DNA of 64,000 nt. It comes from Deltaproteobacteria bacterium (GTDB lineage: Bacteria > Bdellovibrionota_C > UBA2361 > SZUA-149 > JAITKM01). Made by a program: the position numbers and the translations under genes. Shown in pieces: positions 43,968 to 51,675 of this stretch. Every line of letters starts with the position of its first letter. Position 1 is the first letter of the stretch. Under the pieces are notes generated by a model. The model saw only the letters and a list, made by a program, of their open reading frames with translations, searched no databases and was not told where the DNA came from. The stretch covers positions 1-64,000 of the forward strand of contig JAITKM010000028.1 of the NCBI GenBank assembly GCA_031278395.1. The letters run 5' to 3'.

Positions 43968-45178
43968 ATTGTTTTTCCTTTTTTTTGAATTTTGGTTTCA
44001 ATTGCATTGACGATATCGTCTTTAGTTCTTTCGGTATAAACCATGGTCGTGGTTACGCTGCTATGTCCGAGGATTTGCGCTAGTAGTCTAATGTCTTTTG
44101 AGCTATCCAGAACTTCATGGGCAAAAGTATGACGTAGTTTGTGTGGGTGAATCTTACTAATTCTTTTGTTGGTCTCGGCTAACAGATTTGTTTTTCGACC
44201 AAAGTCGGCGATTACCCGCCAGATGGTCTTAGGCGCCAGCCCCAAAGATTTAGGGTTTAAAATACTGGCGTTTCTGGTGCTAACAAAGATGGGGAATTTA
44301 CTTTTTTCTTCTTTGGTTGTTGCACGGTAGTTTTCTAAATTTTTTATTAAATATTTTTCTCGTTTGGCTAAATATTTTTCTAGATTAATCCTGATTTGAC
44401 TGTCTAAATAGACACTTCTAAATTTTTTACCCTTGGTTTTTACCTTTTGAAAAAACTGTAAATCTTCAGAAAGTTGTCCTAAAGTTAAGAGCCGAACTTC
44501 ATCAGCCCTTAAACCAGTGGCTAAAAGTAATTCTAGAAGAAAATTATTGCGGTATAAATTAAAATTATTGCCGACGTGTTCGTAGAGAATTTTTAAAGTT
44601 TCCTTTAAGCTTTCCAGTTCTTGAGTTGTGAGACTATTAGGTTTAGTTTGCTCGGAGAGTGGAGGGCGTACACCTCTGGCGGGATTAATATAGCCTGAGA
44701 CCCTTTCTGCGAGTGTTCTGCCGAAGTGCTTGATAGTGGCTAAGCGTCTGGCAACTGTGGTGGGTGATTCACCTAATTCGATTCTTTTTTCGATAAAGCT
44801 ATTGGTAGTTTGGAAAGTCCAGTCGTAGACAGCAACGTTATCAATGTTTTCGGGATTATTGCCCGCTAAAAATAATAAAAAGTAGCTTAAATCATTTCTT
44901 TTGGCTCTGGCAGTGTGATTATCACCAGCAGCGAAGTATCTAATGTAGTCTTCTATAATTCTTCTAAGGCTTTCTTGTGCGAGATTTTGAGTTTGATAAT
45001 TAGTATAAGCAGACTGTCCAGAGTTTTTGCTGGGGGTAATAATATAATCTGGGTGGTTGCGTAGAGGGGAAGTTGACAAAGACTTCGATTTAGAGGGTCG
45101 GTGAATAATGATATTCGTATTATTAGTAGTTATTTCTGAGTTGTCCTTATTCATATTGCTGGGCTTTTGTATAGGCAA
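43958..45178 (-). CDS. Tyrosine recombinase/integrase (Xer-like)
   Basis: LLATGLRADEVRLL; HPHKLRHTFAHEVLDSSKDIRLLAQILGHSSVTTTMVYT carries the catalytic R-HxxR-H-Y set. Confidence 0.9.
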   Translation of the reverse strand: MPIQKPSNMNKDNSEITTNNTNIIIHRPSKSKSLSTSPLRNHPDYIITPSKNSGQSAYTNYQTQNLAQESLRRIIEDYIRYFAAGDNHTARAKRNDLSYFLLFLAGNNPENIDNVAVYDWTFQTTNSFIEKRIELGESPTTVARRLATIKHFGRTLAERVSGYINPARGVRPPLSEQTKPNSLTTQELESLKETLKILYEHVGNNFNLYRNNFLLELLLATGLRADEVRLLTLGQLSEDLQFFQKVKTKGKKFRSVYLDSQIRINLEKYLAKREKYLIKNLENYRATTKEEKSKFPIFVSTRNASILNPKSLGLAPKTIWRVIADFGRKTNLLAETNKRISKIHPHKLRHTFAHEVLDSSKDIRLLAQILGHSSVTTTMVYTERTKDDIVNAIETKIQKKGKTICK

Positions 45179-45477
45179 ATTGTTATTTAAACAATAGAAA
45201 AATTTTACGGAGGCAACGGTTATTATATATAAGTTAAAATAATTTGTGGTTATTATGTATTTTTTTACAGTTTGTTGTTATCTAGTTCTAGGTTCTTTAT
45301 TTTTTCACCAGAAACACCAGAGAAAAATAGGTAATGATTACAAAATCTCGATACCCTAAAAATCCTAAATTGCAGGGCTCCCCACCCCATGGGAAGGCCA
45401 AAAAAAACAGAAAAAATAAATCTATCTGTATTATACATGAAGTAGCATAGTTTATTTTAAAAATTTTTTTTTAACTG

Positions 45478-45510
45478 CTTGCCTATTTTTTTTTTTTGAT
45501 ATTGGCGGTC
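45478..45510 (+). promoter_or_regulatory. Shared upstream element copy B: CTTGCCTA-T12-GATATTGGCGGTC
   Basis: Matches copies at 18095 and 49181; about 140 bp upstream of the rSAM gene. Confidence 0.6.
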
Positions 45511-45638
45511 GGAAATGTTTTCAAGAAAAACGTCCTACAGCGGAAACATAACGTTTGTATCTGCTATTAGAAATGTTTTTCTTAAAGGTTTTTACATAAA
45601 CACTTTCGTTTCTCTAACCAAGAAAGGAAAAACTAAAT

Positions 45639-46955
45639 ATGAGTAGAAGATTGTTTCGAGAATTGAAAGCGCCGTTACGCGCTTTCATTGAAGTAACAGG
45701 TAATTGCAATTTAGGTTGTAAACACTGTTATAATTACTGGCGTGATTTGGGAAATCAACTTGATTGTTCTACAGCTAAGCATATGACAGAAAAATTAGCT
45801 GAACGTGTTATAGGACAAATCATTGACAATGAAGTGTTTAGTGTTTGTTTAAGTGGTGGTGAACCATTGACTAACTATAATGTAGTCAAATTAATACTTA
45901 AACGATGCCATGGAACGAAGAATAAGGTAACAATGAATTCAAACGTTACTCTTTTGACAGAACAAAGATTAGATGAACTGATGTCATTAGGACTAAGCGC
46001 TATCTATACTACTGTTCTTGGTTCTTCACCATTTATTCACGATACTATCACTGGAGTTGTAGGATCATTTGAGAGGACAATTTTGGGTATTGAATTGTGT
46101 CATCGCAAAGGAATGCCTATCAGCACGAATACAGTTGTTACTAAGCGAAATATTAATGATATTTTCGCAACGGCAGAAATGTTAAAGCGTATTGGGTGCG
46201 AATCTATGAGTATAGATATTGCAAGTTGTCCTTTTAATTGTAGTGACTTTTCCGATTATGCTTTAGGTCGTGATGAGCAAATAAAACTCCTTAATGATAT
46301 TGCCATTATTGATAATACTATGGGGATTAAAGCTCGTAAGGCAACACCAATACCTTATTGTGTGTTTCCTGAATTGGATGATTTTTCTAAGTGTCTAGAT
46401 TCAAATTGTACTGCTGGTACATTTTCCTGCACAATAGGTAGCGATGGACAATTAAGAGCATGTCCACTTACTGCCAATAATGTCGGCTCAATTGTCAAGT
46501 ATGATTTGTTGACACTTTGGGAAAAATTTACAGAGTGGCGGACAGATGAATTCATTCCGGATAGTTGTAGAGATTGCAAATTATTATATCGTTGCGGTGC
46601 TAGATGTCGTTTAGGTGGTCATCAAGTTACTAGCCAGATGGATTGTGCAAATTTATTAATGAATGCCGACAGCGCAGAATTGGCATATGAATTGTTAAAA
46701 ATGCATAACCAGAAGACATTTCGTCAAATGCAGATGAGTGGGCAAATTACTTTCAGTGACTTTGTTTTGCGACTAGAAAAGTTTGGTGCAGTTGTTTGGG
46801 ATGGGTTTCAATTACAGCTTATTGATGCTAAAGGAGTAAAAATTTTTCAAACTCTTACTCCTAAAGCAACATATAATGTTGATGAAATAATGTTTCCCGG
46901 TTATGAATCTTTTTTTAGAGATTTAATAACTAGTGGATTGGCGACGATTAATTAA
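45639..46955 (+). CDS. Radical SAM/SPASM peptide maturase with C-terminal PqqD/RRE-like region
   Basis: CNLGCKHCY (CxxxCxxC); SLSGGEPL; SPASM CTAGTFSCTIGSDGQLRACPL...SCRDCKLLYRCGARC; C-terminal FVLRLEKFGAVVWDGFQLQLIDAKGVKIFQTLTPKATYNVDEIM has the PqqD-like pattern. Confidence 0.88.
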   Translation: MSRRLFRELKAPLRAFIEVTGNCNLGCKHCYNYWRDLGNQLDCSTAKHMTEKLAERVIGQIIDNEVFSVCLSGGEPLTNYNVVKLILKRCHGTKNKVTMNSNVTLLTEQRLDELMSLGLSAIYTTVLGSSPFIHDTITGVVGSFERTILGIELCHRKGMPISTNTVVTKRNINDIFATAEMLKRIGCESMSIDIASCPFNCSDFSDYALGRDEQIKLLNDIAIIDNTMGIKARKATPIPYCVFPELDDFSKCLDSNCTAGTFSCTIGSDGQLRACPLTANNVGSIVKYDLLTLWEKFTEWRTDEFIPDSCRDCKLLYRCGARCRLGGHQVTSQMDCANLLMNADSAELAYELLKMHNQKTFRQMQMSGQITFSDFVLRLEKFGAVVWDGFQLQLIDAKGVKIFQTLTPKATYNVDEIMFPGYESFFRDLITSGLATIN

Positions 46956-46966
46956 CCTTTATAACC

Positions 46967-46979
46967 AGCGTTTAACGCT
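46967..46979. repeat. Short intercistronic palindrome AGCGTTTAACGCT
   Basis: Just upstream of the strong SD (AAGGGGGTG) of the 50-aa ORF. Confidence 0.6.
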
Positions 46980-46996
46980 TTAAGGGGGTGATTACT

Positions 46997-47149
46997 ATGA
47001 ACGAAGACAATCTTTCACCAGAAATGCAGCCTGATGAAAATCCTCATTTTCTTTCTCTTTGGGAGGAAGAATCTGATGATGGGCAGGAAGTAATGGCTGC
47101 TAACTTATGCTTGTGTGCTTGTGCTCATGGTCAATGTACTACAAATTAG
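46997..47149 (+). CDS. Candidate RiPP precursor peptide, 50 aa: MNEDNLSPEMQPDENPHFLSLWEEESDDGQEVMAANLCLCACAHGQCTTN
   Basis: Not in the supplied ORF track. ATG at 46997, TAG at 47147-47149, SD AAGGGGGTG; 41 bp after the rSAM stop; acidic leader and Cys-rich C-terminus (C-x-C-x-C-x4-C). Confidence 0.78.
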   Translation: MNEDNLSPEMQPDENPHFLSLWEEESDDGQEVMAANLCLCACAHGQCTTN

Positions 47150-47201
47150 ACATTGTAAGCAGTAAGGTAATTTTTAATGAAGGTTTTTAGTAACTTTTGT
47201 T

Positions 47202-47234
47202 GGTGGGATGAATTATTTCATCCTCCTTTTTTTT
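47202..47234 (+). terminator. Rho-independent terminator closing the rSAM/precursor operon
   Basis: GGATGAA-TTAT-TTCATCC stem followed by TCC and T8. Confidence 0.75.
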
Positions 47235-47270
47235 ATTATCTAACCAATATATTTATTATAGAACTAAGTT

Positions 47271-49070
47271 ATGACAACAAATCAACAACCTAACGAAAAA
47301 CTTCCAGGCTGGGATTTATCGGATTTATATAAGTCTATCGACGATCCGCAGATTGAAAAAGATTTGGCTGAATATAAAGAATTAAATCTTGAATTTGCTA
47401 AACGGTATAAAGACAAAATTGCTTTGCTGCAAACTCAAGAAATATTTGAAATGTTTCAAATGTATGAGCAGCAAGATATTATTGGTAAGGTGCTAAATGA
47501 TTTTGCGTGTTTAAATATGGTAACGCAGATGACTAATGAAGTAGCAGTTTCTTTTTATCAAAATATTAACGAAAAAATAGCGGAATATGGTAAACCGACG
47601 ATTTTCTTTAAAATAGAATTAAATAAAATTTCACAAAATAAAGTAGATGAATGGCTAGCCGATGAGCAGGTTAAATACTATGCGCCGGCAATTAAATATA
47701 TTCGTAAATTTAAGGATTATCAGCTAACAGAGGAAGTAGCTGAAGTATTGCAAGAAAAATTTGTAACTTCAACTTTAGGTTGGGTTCGACTGCAACAAGA
47801 ACATTCAGCTAGGCAAAAATATATTGTAAACGGCGAAACGTATTCACAGGCCACGGTGTGGAGATCGTATTTAGAACAGGATGAAACAATTCGTAAAAAT
47901 ACCAATGCAGAAATTAATCGTATCAACAAAGAAAATTCACCGTTACTTACGTTGGCTTATAATATGATTGTTAAAGACAAAGCTATTGAAGACAAGTTAT
48001 GCGGTTTTGAATCACCAGTTGAGAAACAAAATATAACGAATGGAATTGAGAATGAGGTTGTAGAAACTTTAGTTGATATTGTGCGAGAAAATTACAAAAA
48101 TATTTCTCATCGATTTTATAAATTGAAGGCCAAATGTTTAGGTGTTGAAAAAATACAATTTTGGGAATTGGGTCGACCAATTATTTGGGAACAAAAAAAA
48201 CAATATTCTTGGAATGAAGCAGTTCAAATTGTAAGCGCTGTATATCGAGAGTTTTCTCCGAAACTTTATGAGATAGCCAAACAATTTTTTGATAATCCAT
48301 GGATTGATGTGCCGTCAGCCGCTGGAAAATATAGTGGTAATTTTGGATATTACGTATCCGGTAACCATCATCCATATATATCTTTAAATTGGTCTGGACA
48401 GGGACGTGATATTTTAGTTTTAGCACATGAGCTTGGTCATGGTTGTCATCATATTTTATCTAAAAAATATGGTAACCTGAACAACAATACCCCCTTAACT
48501 TTAATGGAAACTGCTTCGATTTTCAGTGAAATGCTAACTTTTCAATCAATATTAAAAAATACTACTGCTGATAAAGCAAAACTTTGTTTAATTGCTGATA
48601 AAGTTTCTTATATGCTTTACACATCTTGTAGCACAATTGCTTCTCATTGTTTTGAAAAGCGAGTTCATAATGAACGCAAGAAGGGCGAATTATCAGAAAG
48701 TAGGCTTGGAGAAATTTGGCTTGAGGAAGAAAGGGCATATTTTGGACCGTATGTTCAATTAAATGACGACAAACAATATGGCTGGTCGTCTGATAGTCGT
48801 TTTTTTAATATGCCATTTTATGTTTATTCTTATTCCTTTGCAGATTGTTTGGTTAACTCACTGTATAAAGTCTATCAAGACAAATCAGTGCCAGATTTTG
48901 AAGAGAAATATTTAACGTTATTATCTGAGACAGGAATTAAAAACTATAAAGAACTACTAAAACCATTTGGTTTAGATGCCAGTCGAAAAGATTTCTGGGG
49001 AAATGGTTTAAAACTTATTTCAGATTACATTGACGAATTAGAAGAATTAGCAAAGTCAATTAAATTTTAA
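47271..49070 (+). CDS. M3 family oligoendopeptidase (PepF-like)
   Basis: VLAHELGHGCHH (HExxH); LMETASIFSEML; PGWDLSDLYKSIDDPQIEKDL N-terminus. Confidence 0.93.
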   Translation: MTTNQQPNEKLPGWDLSDLYKSIDDPQIEKDLAEYKELNLEFAKRYKDKIALLQTQEIFEMFQMYEQQDIIGKVLNDFACLNMVTQMTNEVAVSFYQNINEKIAEYGKPTIFFKIELNKISQNKVDEWLADEQVKYYAPAIKYIRKFKDYQLTEEVAEVLQEKFVTSTLGWVRLQQEHSARQKYIVNGETYSQATVWRSYLEQDETIRKNTNAEINRINKENSPLLTLAYNMIVKDKAIEDKLCGFESPVEKQNITNGIENEVVETLVDIVRENYKNISHRFYKLKAKCLGVEKIQFWELGRPIIWEQKKQYSWNEAVQIVSAVYREFSPKLYEIAKQFFDNPWIDVPSAAGKYSGNFGYYVSGNHHPYISLNWSGQGRDILVLAHELGHGCHHILSKKYGNLNNNTPLTLMETASIFSEMLTFQSILKNTTADKAKLCLIADKVSYMLYTSCSTIASHCFEKRVHNERKKGELSESRLGEIWLEEERAYFGPYVQLNDDKQYGWSSDSRFFNMPFYVYSYSFADCLVNSLYKVYQDKSVPDFEEKYLTLLSETGIKNYKELLKPFGLDASRKDFWGNGLKLISDYIDELEELAKSIKF

Positions 49071-49180
49071 TTTTTCATTATAAAACCAATATCCACTCAT
49101 CTAGAGATAGTCGTAATAATAGGGCTGCACCAGAATAAACCCCAGAATAAAAATAACTTTATTTGTAAATAATTTAATTT

Positions 49181-49215
49181 CTTGCCGGTTTTTTTTTTTT
49201 TTGATATCGCTAGTC
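49181..49215 (+). promoter_or_regulatory. Shared upstream element copy C: CTTGCCGG-T14-GATATCGCTAGTC
   Basis: Matches copies at 18095 and 45478; about 95 bp upstream of the 49297 CDS. Confidence 0.6.
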
Positions 49216-49296
49216 GGGAATTGAGTGAATATAATGGGGTAATATTTTCGCAAAAATTCAATAATTGTAAAAAAGTATAAGTAGGGAGATTATTTT

Positions 49297-50661
49297 ATGA
49301 AACAAATAAATCTAAAGTTGTTAAGTTCAGTGTTGTTACTTGGAAGTTTAGTTGTAGCGGTTGACAGTCTAAGTCTGCTTCAAGCCCAAACACCTACACC
49401 TAGTGAATTTACGAATAATGATAACTCTTGCCTGCAAAATTCATGTTTTAGTGGCACAGAACATGATGAGAACAGCGATAAAAGTTGTTTAACTGGTTGC
49501 CAAGAAGGAAATTTAGCAGCTTGTGTTGGGTTGTGCCTTAATAATAATTTTGCAGCTGAAAGTTGTGAATTTCTTAAAAATACGCCTTGTGTAGGAAAGG
49601 CTTATACAGAAGAACGAGGCTACGGAATCTATTGTAATAAAAATCAACCAGAAGAAATAACATTATCTGCAGGGCAATATAGTTTGGTGGCTATTGGTGC
49701 TCAGGGTGGAAAAGGAGTTCGAAATTATTCTAGTGGATCATTAACAGGAAAAGGAGGCTTAGGTGGAGTAGGGATAAAAACTTTAAAGTTAAATTCTTCT
49801 ACTAAGCTTAAGCTTAATGTTGCTGGTGCTGGTAAAGATGGAAGTTATTGTGGGGGCGGCGGAGGTGGTAGCACAGATGTTAGATTAGGTAGTTTTAAAA
49901 TTGGTGATAGAATTGTTGTTGGTGGAGGCGGTGGTGGTGGTATTGGTGTAGATGGTGGTATTGGTTGTGGAGGTAATGGAATAGCTAAAACTTGGTCAGA
50001 AGGGGATTGGGATAATGCATATTCTGGAGGCGCTGGTGGAGCTGGAGGTCTTGGAGGCGGTGGTGGCGGAGGTTACTACTGGGAAGTAGAAGGAGCAGGC
50101 AATAAAGTTGTTGGATCTGGAGGTGGTTTTGGTGGACGTGGCTGGTCTGGTTCAAGTAATGTTACCAGAGGAGGAAATGGCGTGGATGCTTATGGTGGCG
50201 GTGGCGGTGGCGGTGGACATGACGGAGGCGGAGGAGGTGGTGGTGCTTATGGTGGTGGTGGCTCAGGTTGGGGAGGAGCTGGAGGTGGAAAGGGAGGAAA
50301 TGGATTTAATCCTTGTCAGTCTAACGTTAGTAACGAGTGTGATAGTGCTATAGCAGGTAAGGCAAGTACTTCTGAATATGGTGGTGGAGGTGGTTCACAA
50401 TCTAGATGGAAAGGAGGAGGAGCATTTAGTCCTAAAACATTTACGATGATAGGAGGTAATGGCGGATATGGTGGTGGAGGTGGCGGCGGCGGTTCTGCTG
50501 GAGGTGGCGGTGCTGGTTATGGTGGCGGCGGGGGCGGTGGAAATCCTCTTTTTGGGATTTCTAGTGGTGGCGGAGGTGGATGTCTTGGAGATTTTGTCGT
50601 GCCAGGCTTTCGTTATGGTGATGGGATGCTAATAATAATTAAAAAAGCTTCTACAACCTAA
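49297..50661 (+). CDS. Secreted Gly-rich protein with ALK/LTK-type glycine-rich domain
   Basis: Signal peptide MKQINLKLLSSVLLLGSLVVAVDSLSLLQAQ; Cys-rich N-terminal region; long poly-Gly domain with GGGGGSTDVRLGSFKIGDRIVVGGGGGGG, typical of the PF12810-type pattern. Confidence 0.8.
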   Translation: MKQINLKLLSSVLLLGSLVVAVDSLSLLQAQTPTPSEFTNNDNSCLQNSCFSGTEHDENSDKSCLTGCQEGNLAACVGLCLNNNFAAESCEFLKNTPCVGKAYTEERGYGIYCNKNQPEEITLSAGQYSLVAIGAQGGKGVRNYSSGSLTGKGGLGGVGIKTLKLNSSTKLKLNVAGAGKDGSYCGGGGGGSTDVRLGSFKIGDRIVVGGGGGGGIGVDGGIGCGGNGIAKTWSEGDWDNAYSGGAGGAGGLGGGGGGGYYWEVEGAGNKVVGSGGGFGGRGWSGSSNVTRGGNGVDAYGGGGGGGGHDGGGGGGGAYGGGGSGWGGAGGGKGGNGFNPCQSNVSNECDSAIAGKASTSEYGGGGGSQSRWKGGGAFSPKTFTMIGGNGGYGGGGGGGGSAGGGGAGYGGGGGGGNPLFGISSGGGGGCLGDFVVPGFRYGDGMLIIIKKASTT

Positions 50662-50804
50662 GACATCTAGTAATTGTCTTGAAATTAGGAGAATTAAAAG
50701 ACCATGAACTTTAGTCTTTTGATTAGCGTTTCATAGGCTGCATTTAAAAATTAAAAATGCAGCCTGATTATTTTTTTGTTTTTAAAAATCTATCTCTTAA
50801 AAAA

Positions 50805-51128
50805 TTATGATTTAATTTGTGGTTTTCTGCCAAAAATAATGGTTTGACACTCAACCATAAGCGGATCAAGACTTTGAACTTTGGAAATAAAAATCGCATT
50901 TTCTAATATTCTTTCTTTCAGAATATCTATTTTTTCCTGACTTGTGGTTTTAAGCTGAAGATGAATATGCTTATTTAATTCAATTAAAACATTGCCAGCT
51001 GAGGGAATTACAATATCAGTAATCATGCCATAAATCGGATACACACCACCAACTTGAATTTTTACATGCTCAACTTGTAATTCCAGATCCTGATTATTGT
51101 TGATTAGATCATCTATAGAAATGGTCAT
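50805..51128 (-). CDS. Hypothetical 107-aa protein
   Basis: Uninterrupted ORF MTISIDDLINNNQDLELQVEHVKIQVGGVYPIYG...; no family recognised. Confidence 0.6.
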   Translation of the reverse strand: MTISIDDLINNNQDLELQVEHVKIQVGGVYPIYGMITDIVIPSAGNVLIELNKHIHLQLKTTSQEKIDILKERILENAIFISKVQSLDPLMVECQTIIFGRKPQIKS

Positions 51129-51158
51129 TCTGTTTACTACTTAATATATAGAGGTGAA

Positions 51159-51182
51159 TAACTAACACGCCTAAGTTAGTTA
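51159..51182. repeat. 8-bp inverted repeat TAACTAAC-N8-GTTAGTTA
   Basis: Read directly from sequence; upstream of the sigma-54 operon. Confidence 0.6.
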
Positions 51183-51213
51183 TAGACCAATTTACCAAAT
51201 TGTAACATTTAAC

Positions 51214-51263
51214 TATGCAAAAATTGCAAACCTACTGAAAAAAATCTATGCAATTTTTGCATA
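51214..51263. promoter_or_regulatory. Paired operator-like palindromes TATGCAAAAATTGCA ... TGCAATTTTTGCATA
   Basis: 15-bp arms are exact reverse complements (51214-51228, 51249-51263); each is itself a (A)TGCAA-N3-TTGCA(T) dyad. Confidence 0.6.
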
Positions 51264-51532
51264 ATTGGGATTTTGACATCAAAATTTTAAGGGCTTGCTA
51301 TAGTATTAATAAAATAACACAAGCAGTTTTTAAATTTTTTTAAAGTCAGATTTTTGGCTAACCCTTAAAAAATTGACTTTGTCTTTATCTTAAAAATCTT
51401 GAATAAATCTTGATTATTATCTCGTGCTAACAGGTTTTTATAAGTTTTAATAAATTAAACCTGAAAATAAAAAGAAAAAAATTCATCTTTAAAAAATCAA
51501 AAAGTGTCAAAAATTTTTCTTAAATTTTAAAT

Positions 51533-51550
51533 TTGGCACACAGGTTGCAA
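51533..51550 (+). promoter_or_regulatory. Sigma-54 (-24/-12) promoter TTGGCACACAGGTTGCAA
   Basis: Matches TTGGCAC-N5-TTGCA with correct spacing, upstream of a sigma-54 activator gene. Confidence 0.82.
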
Positions 51551-51675
51551 GAAGTTTGACATGTTTATCCTGCATAGAAGTTGAGGTTAAGGTTTTGTCA
51601 TCTCAATGGTTAGCCAGGAGGTTAGGTTGTTCGGTTATTATTGTTTTACTTAGTTTTTTAGAGACGAGGTTATTT

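Noticed and set aside
45212-45262. Possible dif/recombinase site near the Xer-like gene (GGTTATTATATATAAGTTAAAATAATTTGTGGTTATTATGTA, with a GGTTATTAT(A/G)TA direct repeat)
   Set aside because: AT-rich and only loosely like a dif consensus; needs a GC-skew check. The recombinase may just be the chromosomal Xer.
46997-47149. 50-aa Cys-rich ORF as a metallothionein-like or chance ORF
   Set aside because: Kept as RiPP precursor because of strong SD, placement between an rSAM/SPASM gene and a terminator, and acidic leader plus Cys core; the alternative is not formally excluded.
50108-50353. Met/Val-rich 81-aa ORF in the second frame of the Gly-rich gene
   Set aside because: Overlaps GGTGGN repeats of the 49297 CDS; composition is a frame-shift artefact of poly-Gly codons.
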